From positions 1-64,000 of the forward strand of contig CAJNYU010000096.1 in assembly GCA_905331475.1 (NCBI GenBank): 64,000 nt of DNA. The letters are read 5' to 3'. How positions within the stretch are numbered: the stretch's first letter is position 1; every line of letters starts with the position of its first letter. Below are positions 24,701 through 36,600 of the stretch, one piece after another. A program made the position numbers and the translations under genes. The notes under the pieces were generated by a model. The model was not told where the DNA came from, did not search any database, and saw only the letters and a list, made by a program, of their open reading frames with translations. This DNA comes from Rotaria socialis (lineage: Eukaryota; Rotifera; Eurotatoria; Philodinida; Philodinidae).

Positions 24701-25084
24701 TCATTACCACCATTTCTTCCGATCTGATTATGTTATTATCTTATTTAGAATAATCATGCATCCATTGAACGCGATGTATCATCTGTAGTCTCGTCGATTG
24801 ATAGTCAAGTATCATCACTATTCAATCAATTACTTTCGACAAATCCTTCATTATCAAAACATTCTAATGTTGATCTCTCTCTTTTTCTTCATCAACCGCA
24901 ACGTCTTGTTTATAGTAAAAAACCTGATTCTAATGATAATAGTAATTCTATCAAACCAACCGATTTTGAACATGAAACAACACGCATGAACAAATTACAA
25001 GCAAACATTGATCAACATGTTGATAAGCAAAGAAAAATACTCGATACACTATCGCAAAAATTTGAAAATGTTATGATAGTCTAA
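21740..25084 (+). CDS. TEDC1: TEDC1-like tubulin epsilon/delta complex protein
   Basis: Eight exons (21740-21868, 21913-22012, 23530-23747, 23802-23951, 24008-24076, 24132-24218, 24273-24452, 24749-25084) join in phase to about 422 residues. An in-frame ATG at 21725 would add five. I prefer 21740 because TTACTCTAG, an acceptor-like site, ends one base before it. The N-terminus (PEIFRLAKFNRNEA, then PLWRLIFEI) and the segment GSQQLLICLGWLIYQSKL resemble TEDC1 (C14orf80), which with TEDC2, delta- and epsilon-tubulin keeps triplet microtubules of centrioles stable. The rest is coiled-coil-like. Intron 2 is 1517 bp because it holds a large palindrome; all other introns are about 44-300 bp. Family call moderate; gene structure strong. 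Confidence 0.68.
22331..23284. repeat. large near-perfect palindrome (foldback element)
   Basis: The core runs from GTGATTGTTTTTTAAATAAC at 22363 to its exact complement ending at 23247. Two arms of about 425 bp match at roughly 95% by eye around a spacer of about 40 bp (near 22795-22835). Weaker symmetry extends about 30-35 bp further out on each side (CTAATGTCCATTTCAAA against the complement of TTTGCAATGGACGTTAG). It has no coding frame and sits wholly in an intron. It may be a foldback-type DNA transposon or an inverted duplication. The spacer holds TAGATGGCGCTA. Confidence 0.85.
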
Positions 25085-25196
25085 TATATTTTTAGAGAAA
25101 AATATTTACACATGAAAATAAAATACAATAATGAATAGTTCGATATGAATGTCTTTGATTTTAGATTGATAAGAAAACTAGAAGAGAAAGCATAAG

Positions 25197-26696
25197 ATGG
25201 CTGAAAAATTAACTGATTTTGCTAGTCGATTATCAAGCGGAGTACCAAAAGGTTTAGGTCTAGGTGTTAAACTACTCGTTGGAGCATCAGCAGCTGTTTA
25301 TGGTGTCTATCGGTCTATGTTTACTGGTAATATAAAATGAACTTAACAAGTAGACATAATTCAATAATGTTCTTTTCTCATTTTGTAGTTGAAGGTGGCC
25401 ATCGTGCAATTATTTTCAATCGTATAGGTGGTGTCGATCTAAATACAATTCATTCCGAAGGATTACATTTTAGGTAAATGATGTTTTATGATTGAAAACG
25501 TAAACAAATGAGTCCTCAAGAGAAGAAGTGCAGATCTTGAATACCCACCACCTTTCGGTACTTCAAGAAAGCTACACTACTCTAAGGGGTGCCTGGACAG
25601 TGCTCACGTTGATAGATGCTGAAGTGTTGGGAATTTCGAATCTTTACTTTCCCCCTGTTCACTATCACTTAAATTGTGTAAATAGCGTAGTAGAAAAAAA
25701 GAATTTTAATGCTTCTCTCGTTCACTGTAATTGTTCAAAATTTAAGAATAACATCGAATATTTTCATCTAGAGTTCCATGGTTTCAATATCCAATTTTAT
25801 ATGATATTCGTGCTCGGCCACGTATTATTAAATCACCAACTGGCAGCAAAGGTCTCGAAGATTTTGTTTCTTCATTCATTTCTAACCTTTCTTTTTCTTC
25901 TTCTGATTTATAGACTTGCAAATGGTTACAATTGGTGTGTTTGTCTTTTGGATTATCTTCACTTTAAAATAAATTCGTGTTCTTTGTTTCTTTAGCTCTT
26001 CGAGTTTTAGCTCGACCAGATCAATCAAAATTACCAAAATTATATCAATCATTAGGTTTAGACTGGGACGAACGTGTATTACCATCAATATGTAATGAAG
26101 TATTGAAAGGTGTCGTTGCTAAATTTAATGCATCTCAATTGATAACACAACGACAACAAGTATCGAATTTAATTCGTCTTGATCTTATTGAACGCGCTAA
26201 AGATTTCGATATATTACTTGATGATGTGTCCATCACTGAACTTAGTTTTAGTCCACAATATTCAGCTGCTGTTGAAGCTAAACAAGTTGCTCAACAAGAA
26301 GCGCAACGAGCAGTATTTACTGTTGAACAAGCTAAACAGGAGCGACAACAAAAGATTGTCTTAGCTGAGGGTGACGCTGAATCCGCTAAACTTGTAAATA
26401 GGATTCAATTGATAACATTCATTCAAAAAAATGTATTTCATATTTTAGATTGGAAATGCTATCAGTAAAAATCCCGGTTATTTAAAATTACGTAGGATTC
26501 GCGCTGCACAAACGATAGCAAAAACGGTGCGTTAAATTGACTCTTTTTTGTTGTTTTCTATTTATTCATTCTTTTTTTTCATATTTAGCTTTCACTCAGT
26601 TCAAATCGTGCATTTCTTGATGCTCAAGCCTTGATGATCAATATTGCCGATCCAAGATTCGATGATATTGCCAACATCGATCGAAAACGTCGATAG
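25197..26696 (+). CDS. PHB2: prohibitin-2
   Basis: Seven exons (25197-25326, 25389-25473, 25772-25851, 25914-25934, 25996-26393, 26449-26526, 26589-26696) join in phase to 299 residues, the same length as the vertebrate protein. An N-terminal helix (about residues 20-40) anchors it in the inner mitochondrial membrane. [16 protein letters not shown] opens the SPFH/PHB domain, and [21 protein letters not shown] and [14 protein letters not shown] with the coiled coil are near-identical to animal PHB2. With PHB1 it forms the ring-shaped scaffold that protects and organises mitochondrial membrane proteins. Exon 4 is only 21 nt. The start lies 112 bp after the TEDC1-like stop, and TTGATTTTAG precedes the ATG by 32 nt. 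Confidence 0.97.
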
Positions 26697-26852
26697 TTTT
26701 TCTGTGTTTTTTTCTATTTGTTGTTGTTTTTTCCCTTTTGCTTCAAGCAATGAACGACTTCATCTTTGATTGGTTTTCTCAACAAAAAAGATATTTCTAT
26801 GCCATTTGATACATATTAGTACGTGTTTTTCATCTATCGTTAATATGTAGAT

Positions 26853-29475
26853 ATGAAACATAGAGCGGCTCGTCGACGAACATTTCCACAAGTCCGCGAA
26901 ACTATCAATGTTATGACGAGTAAAGCAGTGCCTCATCACAAAGTAAATTGAACAAAATAAAAAAGACGACGATTCATTGGATGTTACTTTCTATTAGATC
27001 AATCGATCATATCGACCATCATCATTGCAAGAACAAAACATGGAAAAACAACAAAAAAGATTTGACAGTAAGATAAATACTTAATCTAGATTCTTTAATT
27101 TATTATTATTATTATTATTATTATTATCTAGCTGTGAATCAAATGTTAGAAAAAGTATCCAGGTAGAAAATTGAGTCTCCTCAATCAATAGATTTATGGT
27201 AGTTATATTATCAATTATATTTAGTAAGCCAGTGAATACAAATTTAAATCAAAATAACAGTAATATTTCAACTCAAAATGGTATTGATGAAGATGTCGAT
27301 GAATCTGAAGGTAATATTAGATATTTATTTTGATTTCATAGGAAAAAACAAGAGAATAAGTGCAACACGAGGAACATTAAAATACAAACTATCTGCTGTT
27401 AAACTAAGTTCGGGTAGGGAATGCTACCTATTGACATAGTTAATAGTTCGATGTTTTCCTATTAACATCTATGACTTAACTCTGAGAAGACAGCCAGTCT
27501 AGTTCTTCTCATATGTATTAACTAACTAACTACAAGATAAAAACAGTGGTGCCGTTGCATCCAGTAGATTTCATTTTCCGGATGGGCAGGATAAATTTTT
27601 GAAGGAACTGCTTGCTGAAACGAACTCTCTTTGTATAGCCTCTTTATGAAATCAACTGTATCTATTCGAGTGGGTAGCGGCCATCCGGCCCATACAACAG
27701 ATAAATGCATCGCGTTTCGACAAGCAATGCACTAAGCAAACGCTATTTTTATCCATCATAAAATCTATGAAGTGTATCACTGCTGGAGAAGTGTTTTTTT
27801 AATATTTTGTTGCAACTGCGACAATTTAAAATATCTGTAGGCATGTCACAGCAGCCAAACTCTTGGTCCAGATGGTTATATTTCCCGAGTCTTTTTGCTG
27901 ATATTCCTCGGCGTTGTATTTCATCGATTATGACAAAGAAAACAGCGCTCTTTAAAAATTCACTATTAAGAACAGCAAAAAGAGCGCTATATTCTCTAAG
28001 ATTTCCGTTATTATCCAGCAATACTGGTCTTGGTAAGCATGTTGTAGTGCTAGCATCCGCTTTCGTGAAGAAGTATGAATGAGACGAATGACAACCGTAT
28101 TGTTTTGATTGTATTGGCTTATATATTTAACTAACAACAAGTAGAATATTAGCCATTAGATTACTATAAGACATCTATGTTTTTGTTTTAGTGTCCATCG
28201 TTGGATATCTCAAGGCGAAACCAATTAAATTTCAAACGTATGCTATGTTAAAGTCATTTGGTTTTTTCCTAAAAACGATTTCTTCTATTTATATAGACTT
28301 GATGAATTACTTAAAAATTTTCCATCTGTGCGTGCAGCACTTTATAAAAAGTACTTATTTCTTAATCATTTTGTTTTGTAAATGTTTAACATTTACGTTA
28401 AAATTTTTAGACGAACTGCTACATCAGCAGCTACATCAACTGAAGTACGATTGATTGTTTTTTTCTTAAATAAATCGAGTTTTCTCTGTTTTTTTTTATA
28501 GACTATTACTTCACATTTATCATCCTTACAAATAACTTCACAATCAACACTATCTCCTATTCAATCAACGAAATCAGCTTGGCGTACACGTCGAACATAT
28601 GGTATATTTACTTTGAATGAAAACAATATATTCTATGACAATTTAATATTGTATTTAGCATTAATTGGCAATGAACTTTCTCTTGTTCAATCCATATTGG
28701 TCGGTGATGAAAATGAATCCTTCGGATCTATTGGGGATCAACCTATAACTCGTAAAGATATTCGCACGCTTCGTGGTCTTACATGGCTTAATGATGAAGT
28801 AAGTGAAACATTATTTACTTTTTTTTTCAATATAAAATAAATTTTTATACTTTGAAAAGGTTGTCAATTTTTATTTGGCACTCGTGGCACGTGAAAGTGG
28901 TACACCAGGAAATTTACGTGTATATGCATTTAGTACATTCTTCTGTTCAAAATTAACTAAAGACGGCCCAACGCACACAAGTTGGGATCGATGGATGCGA
29001 CGAGCAAATATAACACTCTTTGATTATGATCTTATTCTTATACCTATTCATCAAGGCAATCATTGGGCATTAACAGTAAAATGAAAAACAAAAAAAAAAA
29101 GAATTATTTTCTATATTGAAATTAAACATCTTTTACTTCTTCTTCTTCTTCTAGACGATTGATTTTCGTTCACGTTGTATTGGATATTATGATTCATTGG
29201 GTAGCACAGATGATATGTGTTTAGGTCGAATCTATGCTTTTGTTGAACATATGTATGCAACAAAACGACAGATTTCTCCAATGCCTGACGGATGGCGTGT
29301 ACAAGCAATGCATATGATACCCGAGCAAGCAAACGGTAGTGATTGTGGAGTATTTGCATGTCAATTTGGAAAATATTTGGCACGTGAATGGCCATTAGAT
29401 TTTACTCAAGCACAAATGCCACAATTTCGTTTACAGATGATTTATGAAATTTATACAAAACAACTTATTGTTTAA
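26853..29475 (+). CDS. SENP/Ulp1-type SUMO protease (C48)
   Basis: Eleven exons (26853-26942, 26998-27067, 27132-27162, 27225-27310, 28192-28237, 28297-28350, 28411-28444, 28502-28601, 28659-28798, 28860-29075, 29155-29475) join in phase to 395 residues. Residues 1-170 are basic and Ser/Thr-rich, as in the regulatory half of SENP1/2. The catalytic domain starts near RKDIRTLRGLTWLNDE and carries His285 (NHWALT), Asp302 (YYDS), the oxyanion Gln347 and Cys353 (NGSDCGVFAC), with the spacing of SENP1. The C-terminal end matches (MPQFRLQMIYEI). The enzyme matures SUMO and removes it from targets, mainly at nucleus and nuclear pores. The gene starts 156 bp after the PHB2 stop, and ATATGTAG is found 2 nt before the ATG. 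Intron 4 (881 bp) is unusually long. Confidence 0.93.
27311..28191. other. long intron with coding-like antisense segment
   Basis: Intron 4 of the SENP-like gene. On the minus strand the region 28091-27749 stays open for over 100 codons and reads like protein (VLLDNNGNLREYSALFAVLN, then CNKILKKHF); 27710-27522 is a second open stretch. I cannot name a family and no terminal repeats were found. It may be a nested gene, a relic of one, or a decayed insertion. Confidence 0.4.
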
Positions 29476-30447
29476 AATAAAAGATAATACATAAATGTTT
29501 TTTTTTCCATTCTCTTTTCTTTCTCTGTTGTGTACAAATTGTATTATTTGATTTATATTAGCAAGAGACAAACAAAAATATATGTAACAGAATAAAATTC
29601 TAATCGAGATGTTTATGAAAATAATTGTTAAATAAATCTTTCGTTTTTTTGGTTCATGTGCTCAAATTGGCGCTGTATCTCATAATGGCAAAGAAACTTT
29701 GCTTATCGAAATCTTTTTCTCTCAAATCGATTATATGATTTTAAGCAAAATAATATAAAACTTAGAGACTAACAAAAAACTAATGGACTTATTAATTAAG
29801 AATATTTTAACGTAGTAGTTTTCTTATAGAAAATACTTGACTGACGTAAAGCTCTGCAGATAGGATTCCCTCAGGCGTCAGTCGAGTTCTAGGCTGACGA
29901 CTTCACCTTTTGCTCATGTTATAATTCAACATAAATGACGCCTGTAATGGCAGAATACACGTATTGCAGCTAAAAAAATTGCGAGCTTTTATCTCTTTTT
30001 TTGGAGAACGCTCAATTAACCCAAGTATATAAATCGTAACTTAGAAATATGAAAATTAAACCTTTTGTTGAATAAAAAAAGATCTCAAATTCATGTCTTC
30101 CATAGATTTGTATTTTTTTTATTGCAATTATCTTCGTTGTATTTTGTTTTATAAAAGTTGAGTTATGCTTTTTTTTTATGTTTCTCCGGCCGAGAAAAAT
30201 CTCAAACGAAGAAACTTTTCATCGTTGTATCCGAATGATGTTTCATTTTGCATTCTTTCAAATAATTGACATCGAGTTTATTTGCTTAAGCCAACCCATG
30301 TTTTTTTACAAACGATTTGACAAAAATAATAGTTTGGTATAATTATATGAAGACAAGAAACAAAATATTGTCATAACATCGGCTTATTTTCAAATGAATC
30401 AACTGTAATAAACAATTAAATTTTAATAATAGATCGTCTGCTCATGT
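29476..30447. other. convergent intergenic region
   Basis: The space between the 3' ends of the SENP-like (+) and lipocalin-like (-) genes. AT-rich; a weak inverted pair TTGACTGACG / CGTCAGTCGA lies near 29840-29885. No gene seen. Confidence 0.5.
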
Positions 30448-31159
30448 TCATTTGAAACAAGTTTCCCATTGAACAATTTTTAATTCTTGCAAATATTTCT
30501 GTTCAGCACCTGCATTCAAAGCTTCATTTATCATTTCATCAGTTGCTTGTTTACGATCTGCGGCCGAATCAAAGTGAGTACGTGGAAGAAAATTCACACC
30601 GGTAAATACTCGTTTACCTAATTGATCAATTTTACATTGATATTGAATAGTTCGATCATAGGAATCATTTTTAATTACACTTCTTCTGTAATAAACTTTG
30701 CAAAAACGCAATCAATTATCGTATGGAATCATTTTTATTCGTGAAATGAATTTTCTTACTTACAGTATTATAAAAATTGCACGTGAAAACCTGTTTCCGG
30801 CATAAAAAAAAGGATCATGTTTGTCATTAACTGTTCCATCCATATGTTTTGTATAATTTCTTCTACGCCAAGCCGTTTCATATGGGCAACTAGTTATGAA
30901 ATCATCGGTATAGAAATTCGTGTCTGCTGGCAAAAGAGTTCAATTTAAATGAGTACATCCGCATGCTTTAGAAAATTGTGTGTAACCATAAAAAGCTAAT
31001 TCATACCAAATACCTTGATAGATATTAGGATTAAACTCAGCAAGATACGGTGAACGTTTTAGAAAAGCATCAACTGTTGGGCATGGTTCGTCACAGTAAC
31101 TCATTGATATCAATAATGCCACCAACAAGCAATAAAAAGAAAATATAAGACGAAAACAT
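30448..31159 (-). CDS. lipocalin-like secreted protein, possibly damaged
   Basis: Minus-strand coding from about 31130 to 30791, a 105-bp intron (30790-30686), then 30685-30448. The motif IYQGIWYELAFYG is the GxWYE signature that opens lipocalins. Later come CPYETAWRR, FYAGN and the C-terminal helix region ending in W-ETCFK, compatible with an apolipoprotein-D-like fold carrying small hydrophobic ligands. Two oddities: the natural start ATG at 31159 gives a good signal peptide (MFSSYIFFLLLVG) but in the neighbouring frame, and a TGA (about 30938) interrupts the main frame after CGCTHLN. That stop would vanish if the 30-nt GT-AG segment 30956-30927 were an intron, shorter than any other here. 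So it is either a gene with an unusual micro-intron and an unseen first exon, or a young pseudogene. Confidence 0.6.
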
Positions 31160-33637
31160 AAAGGTATAAGTAACGGATTTTGTTCTTTTTAGTGTGACAA
31201 TGAAAGATAATAAGTCTTCAAACCATCTTCTATCTCGGTTCTTTCATTTTCTGTCTACGATTTACTTGAGATAAGGACTTCTTGAAATCTTAATTTGTGT
31301 CAAAGGAACTTGAGATAAAACATAGAATTTACCGAAACTAGAAAATCATAGAAGTGATAAAAGTAGACAATTTCGTTCATCATAATTCTTATAACAAGAA
31401 AAGCTTCTAACTTGAGATCAAGTGTGATGTCAAATTTCTTACAAAACGAAGAAAAAAGAAAAATCAAGACATGTATTAAAAATCACTTAGATATCTTAAG
31501 CATTTGCAAGTCTTTTCACCTTCGCTCAAGCACTTCAAATGCGCTCTATTTTAATTGCGTCTATAATTGCTTAACAACATCTATCAATTGCATATCATTA
31601 TCATATAATAAAATAATATATAGATCTATATAAAATATCATCATCTACGAAAGTTTTTTCGTTTTTTGATTGAAATAATCGTATATACTCATGCAATTTT
31701 GCTATTAGTTATGGCTCAAACGATTGATAGACGCTTATGTTTTAGTTGTCACTATTTTTACGTCCATCAGTTGGCTGAGGTCATATAAAAGTGTGCAAAG
31801 AAAAAGCATAAAAGATTCGCCTGAAGTTGTTTAACACGTGCACGCACACACACACACACACACACACACCGGATGATTGATCAATTCTGCTTGACGCGGA
31901 TGAATCCACTGTTCTCTGTCATTATATCAAATCTTTTCCTTTCATTCAACTGTATGTTGACATAATCGACACTGACTTTCGTTTCACATTTCTGTTCATA
32001 AGAGTGTATCGTGTATAAAGAATAACAAATCTTATTGTCCTCGCTCTTATTTACCTTCTTCTCAATCTTCTTACGAACCCATCGCTGTCGACGTCTTTAT
32101 TGTCATTTGCTATGTAAAAGAGAGACAGAGAGAAAGAAAGACGAGCACGATACAAAAAGACTCCATTAGTATTTAGACTATTGTTTTTTTTTTCGTTTAT
32201 TTCTTTTTTTTTATTTCGATTTTGCGACAAGAAAATGTTCGTGCTTCACATATATATATATATATATATACTTTAAGTCAATCGCATCAATCGTTGAGTG
32301 AAGAAGAAGAAGACAAAGAAGAACAAAAGATCATTGAAACAACAAGTCGAGTATCTTTGTTTGGTTCTTTCTAATGGATCCATAGGCAACAAAAACAAGC
32401 ATTTTCAAGGTAGTAATAATCGATTTTTTGTTTTAATGGGTTGTATCTATAAAAATCCTTACCCGACGTTTTTTACATTACAAAAAAAAAGAAAAGAAAA
32501 TTGCGGTTACATGTAAGCAAGTACTTTTCTTTTTGTAAAATCTTACAAGAAAAAATTTCACTGTTAATTTTAAAATAACTAAAAATTTAGTTCTACTAAG
32601 CATCGAGTTACATAGCGAATAGTTTGATTTCTGAGGAATTTTTCCATATAGATTGTCTACTTAGACAGGTGGTTTGTTAGATTCTTTCGATTTTCTATTA
32701 AGAAAAATTCTCTCATAGAAGAAAAAAATGTATTTAAATTAAAAATTATGAACACCATGAAAAGAGTCCGAACAATTAAGTTATTGCTGAGAACGTAATG
32801 GATTTTTACGGTACTTTTGAACTCAATGCCGAGGCCACCCTCAGGTAACTCAATTTTTTGTATTTCAATTTTAAATTTTACATAGAGACAAAAATCATAT
32901 TGTTTATAAATGTCTCAAATCTTTTGATTTATTTCTATACTACGATAAAAAGTAAAATGTTGCGCCTGCATATTTCAGAAATCTCCGGAGAGAAATAGTA
33001 AAAAGATTCGAAAATGAGTTCTGCTAATGTTCGAATCTTGATATTGAATTACGAAATACCGTAAAATCGACGTTGTTCGCAGTAATAAGGTCAAGGTACG
33101 AAATCTTTTTTACGGTATTTCATGGTTTATTAGTATTTACAATAAGAACATGTTCTCAATTCTTCATTGATTAATCAATTGAAGGACTTTCTTTCGTAGA
33201 GTAGTTTCTTTAGTCTATTTCCACCGTAACATTTGATAAGCATCTGTACAAAAGATGAGTTGTAAGATACTACTGAACTCATGATTAATGTTCACGGTTT
33301 ACGGCAAGAAGATCGCCATCTATCGTGTTCGGTAGAGTTATAAAATTCTTCATTGATTGATATCGAAATGTGTATAGGAAGAGAAGAGAAGAGAAGAGAA
33401 AAGAATAGGGTAAATGTGAGACCCCTAGTGATATATTTAATGGTTGGTTGATATGATGAGACAATGGTCACAGTGAAAACTGCGCTATGAGTCGTTTGCA
33501 TTCAGTTTAATTAATTAAAAGTCTTGCTCTTTCTTTTTGAATTCGAATACTAACACAAGATATTGGTTTATTGAATTATTTCTTCAGATGTTTTCATCTT
33601 ACGTTTATTTATTAATTAAATCTTTGTTTTATTGGCG
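31160..33637. other. divergent intergenic region with simple repeats
   Basis: Divergent space between the lipocalin-like and RhoGAP genes, about 2.5 kb. Contains a (CA)n run at 31843-31870, a (TA)n run at 32250-32270, a GAGAA-type run at 33378-33402, and a hairpin of about 15-bp arms (ACGAAATACCGTAAAA near 33052, complement near 33110). The short open frames at 31412-31633 and 32298-32516 do not look like protein. Confidence 0.5.
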
Positions 33638-36600
33638 ATGAACAATCATACAGATGAAACATTAAAAAAAGTTGTTGTCTCTCAGCCATCATCGAGAAAA
33701 TCTCGTTCAATAAGTCGTTATTTTCTTGGAAATAAACGTTCAAGTATTGATGGCACAACACAAGACAATATATTTCGTTGTCTAGTATCAGTTGGTATAT
33801 TTGATTCTTATGATTTATGGACTAATGTTACTTTATTTCGTGATTATACAACATGCCGACGTTTATTTATATTAACAACTAAAAATGAATTAATTATTGG
33901 TAAATACAATCAACGACAATCAATATTTAAAATAAAACATCGTATCGATTTAAATCGCGTATGGTTATATGCAAATATAAATGATAGTATAGCATCTGAA
34001 ATAACATCATTAAATTATTATGATCATAGTCGTTCATTAATTATTGGTTGGCCATTAGCAGAAAATTTCATTGTAGAATTTGATACAAAATCTATTCGAG
34101 AAATTTGGAAACAACGTATTGAATCGTAAGTTTTACTAAAGGATTAATTAAGAATATTATTTTCTTTGAAAAATATATCAAACATTGCCTTAAAAAGTGA
34201 ATCATATGACTTTTAAATGAAAATTAATTGTCTGTAATCTGTATGCTTAGTATTGGAGTTATTCACTAGTCATATTCAAAGTCTTGTGACACACTTTTTT
34301 CATTGAGATTTAAATACAAAGTCAATATTTTTCGGAATTTCAATGAGTAATGTTAATGTCTGCGAATAGTATTTCTTAATCATATAGAATATTTACTTTA
34401 GCTAAGTAACAAAATTCACAAAAATATTTGTTAAATTGAAGCATATGCGAGTCTGCTCGATCTGTGAAACCACTTGATCAAAACTAATATTAATATATCA
34501 AACTCTTTCAACAAATCGATTTTTTGACAGAAATTTCTTTTCAGGATGAAGGCGGGGGAACATCTATTTTTGTATGTACAAGTAGCGCACGCAGTGATTT
34601 TCGATAAGTGTATAAATTTGAAAACATATCGAGCCACGCCTTAGATTTTCTTCTATTTCATGATGAAGGTTATGTATCGGATTTATTTAGAACTCTCCGC
34701 AGTTGGTGGCAATTAAATGATTCAAACATCGAACATGTACGTATCGTAATCGATCAAAACTATGAATCAGATCAAAATAATAATACCGCATCATTTCTTA
34801 TTGTAAGTTTTGAGTAAAAAACACAACAACTTTTATTTTCGAATTGGAATTCTTTCTTTTTTGCAAAGCGTAAAGTGGTTGGAATTCGACCACAAGAAAC
34901 CGTTCATGACCTGATAAAAAAGTGTATCGAAGCGTTTCATCTTCAAGTATGCTGATATATTGCTCATAGTATTGTTATTTTCTTTTTTTTTCAAAAGGAT
35001 CCTTCCGTGGATAGTTATGTCCTGTTCGCCACCAACAATCAATCCAATCCAACAGTTCATACGAATCCGAATTCTTCCTCACAATCAACTCAAATTACAA
35101 ATATACCATTAATCGGTTAGTTTATGCCCCCTCCCCCAAAAAAAAGAAAATAAGAAAAAAAACGAAAGTAAAATGAGAAACTTCATTCCAAAGGTGTATT
35201 TATATATAAGTTCTCGCTTGTCGCATTTTCTTTTTCTTTTCTCTTCCATTTTTCTCTCTTGTCGAATTACAAGAGTACTTAAGATATATATACGTAACCA
35301 GGAGTCTTCGATTCATTTGTGTACAAACCAACATTAGTGCAAAGTTGATATTATTATTATTCTTCTTTTCTCTATTCTTGAAAACAATCCTAATCGTAAT
35401 GACTGGCAATGAACGTTCGTACAAGTCTGATCGATATCATAAGACATTTTTCTCTCGATTTCGTAATGTAACAAAGCGTTCGAAAAGTCTTGATAATTTA
35501 TACGATCAAAACCATCGTAAAGAAGGTAAAACAGAAAGAATAAAGAAATGTAACAAATATTTTATTCGTTATTTAAATAAGAGATTGTCCTTCAATAGAT
35601 ATTAACCTACAGAAAAAGATGAGAACACCTACATTTGACATTTCTTATAGAATTAGTGAACAAAAAAGAAACAACGTATCGATGATCATCATATGAATAT
35701 GCTAATCAAGCACGAGAAATCAATGTCACTAAGAGTTTCATTAGGCCATAAAAAAAATAGAGACATGCAATTATTTATCGAACCCTTCTTAATAAAAAAC
35801 GAGTCTATAGATAAAACTGATTGGTTAACATGTAAAAGAACTGATCATATACGAACATGAGTGTAACATACGTATGAACTTGTGTCTATATATGCCGAAA
35901 TGATTCAATAAATAAATATTCATTTATTCTTAGGTCATGAATATCCTTATTCCATAAAAATGAAACATTTAAAATATGCTCATGCAACATTTTCAAATAA
36001 CCGTTCATTTGATGGTGATGACCATTTATCATGTCAAACTCATCATACGAGCTCATCGACGAGTTTAAATAATGTAACAATAACAAGTTGTCATGATTTT
36101 GAATTAAGGAAACGTGATACGTTATCTGGTTAGTCAATTTATTAGAATAAAAAATAAATCGAAAGTAAAAGCTTTTGGTTATTAATAGAAAATCAAACAA
36201 GAAAACATCGTTTTTTTCATAAACGAAAAACGAAAACACAACAACAATTAAATGATGACTATCATTCGCCATCAACACCATATCTTAGTTCACCAAATCA
36301 AACAAAAATTTATTTTAATTTTTTTGGTCGAACACCTGATGAACTTATTCAAAGATATAATCATCAATTACCACCGGTGATCATGGTAAAAATAAGCCTT
36401 TTTCAAAACTTTTGTTTCATTTGTCTTCTTTAGCAACTACTGGAAGTTCTCTATTTAAAAGGACCAGATACAACGGGTATTTTTCGTAAAGTTGCCAATG
36501 CAAGATCGGTCAAAGATTGTATTGAAAAAATCGAACGAAATATTCCATTACAAGATGATGATTTACATCCAATATTGGCTGCTGGACTATTAAAAGTAAG

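Noticed and set aside
25528-25995. 155-codon plus-strand frame
   Set aside because: Runs through intron 2, exon 3 and introns 3 and 4 of PHB2; the conserved exons explain the coding signal.
31843-31870. CA repeat as a functional element
   Set aside because: Ordinary microsatellite without other signals.
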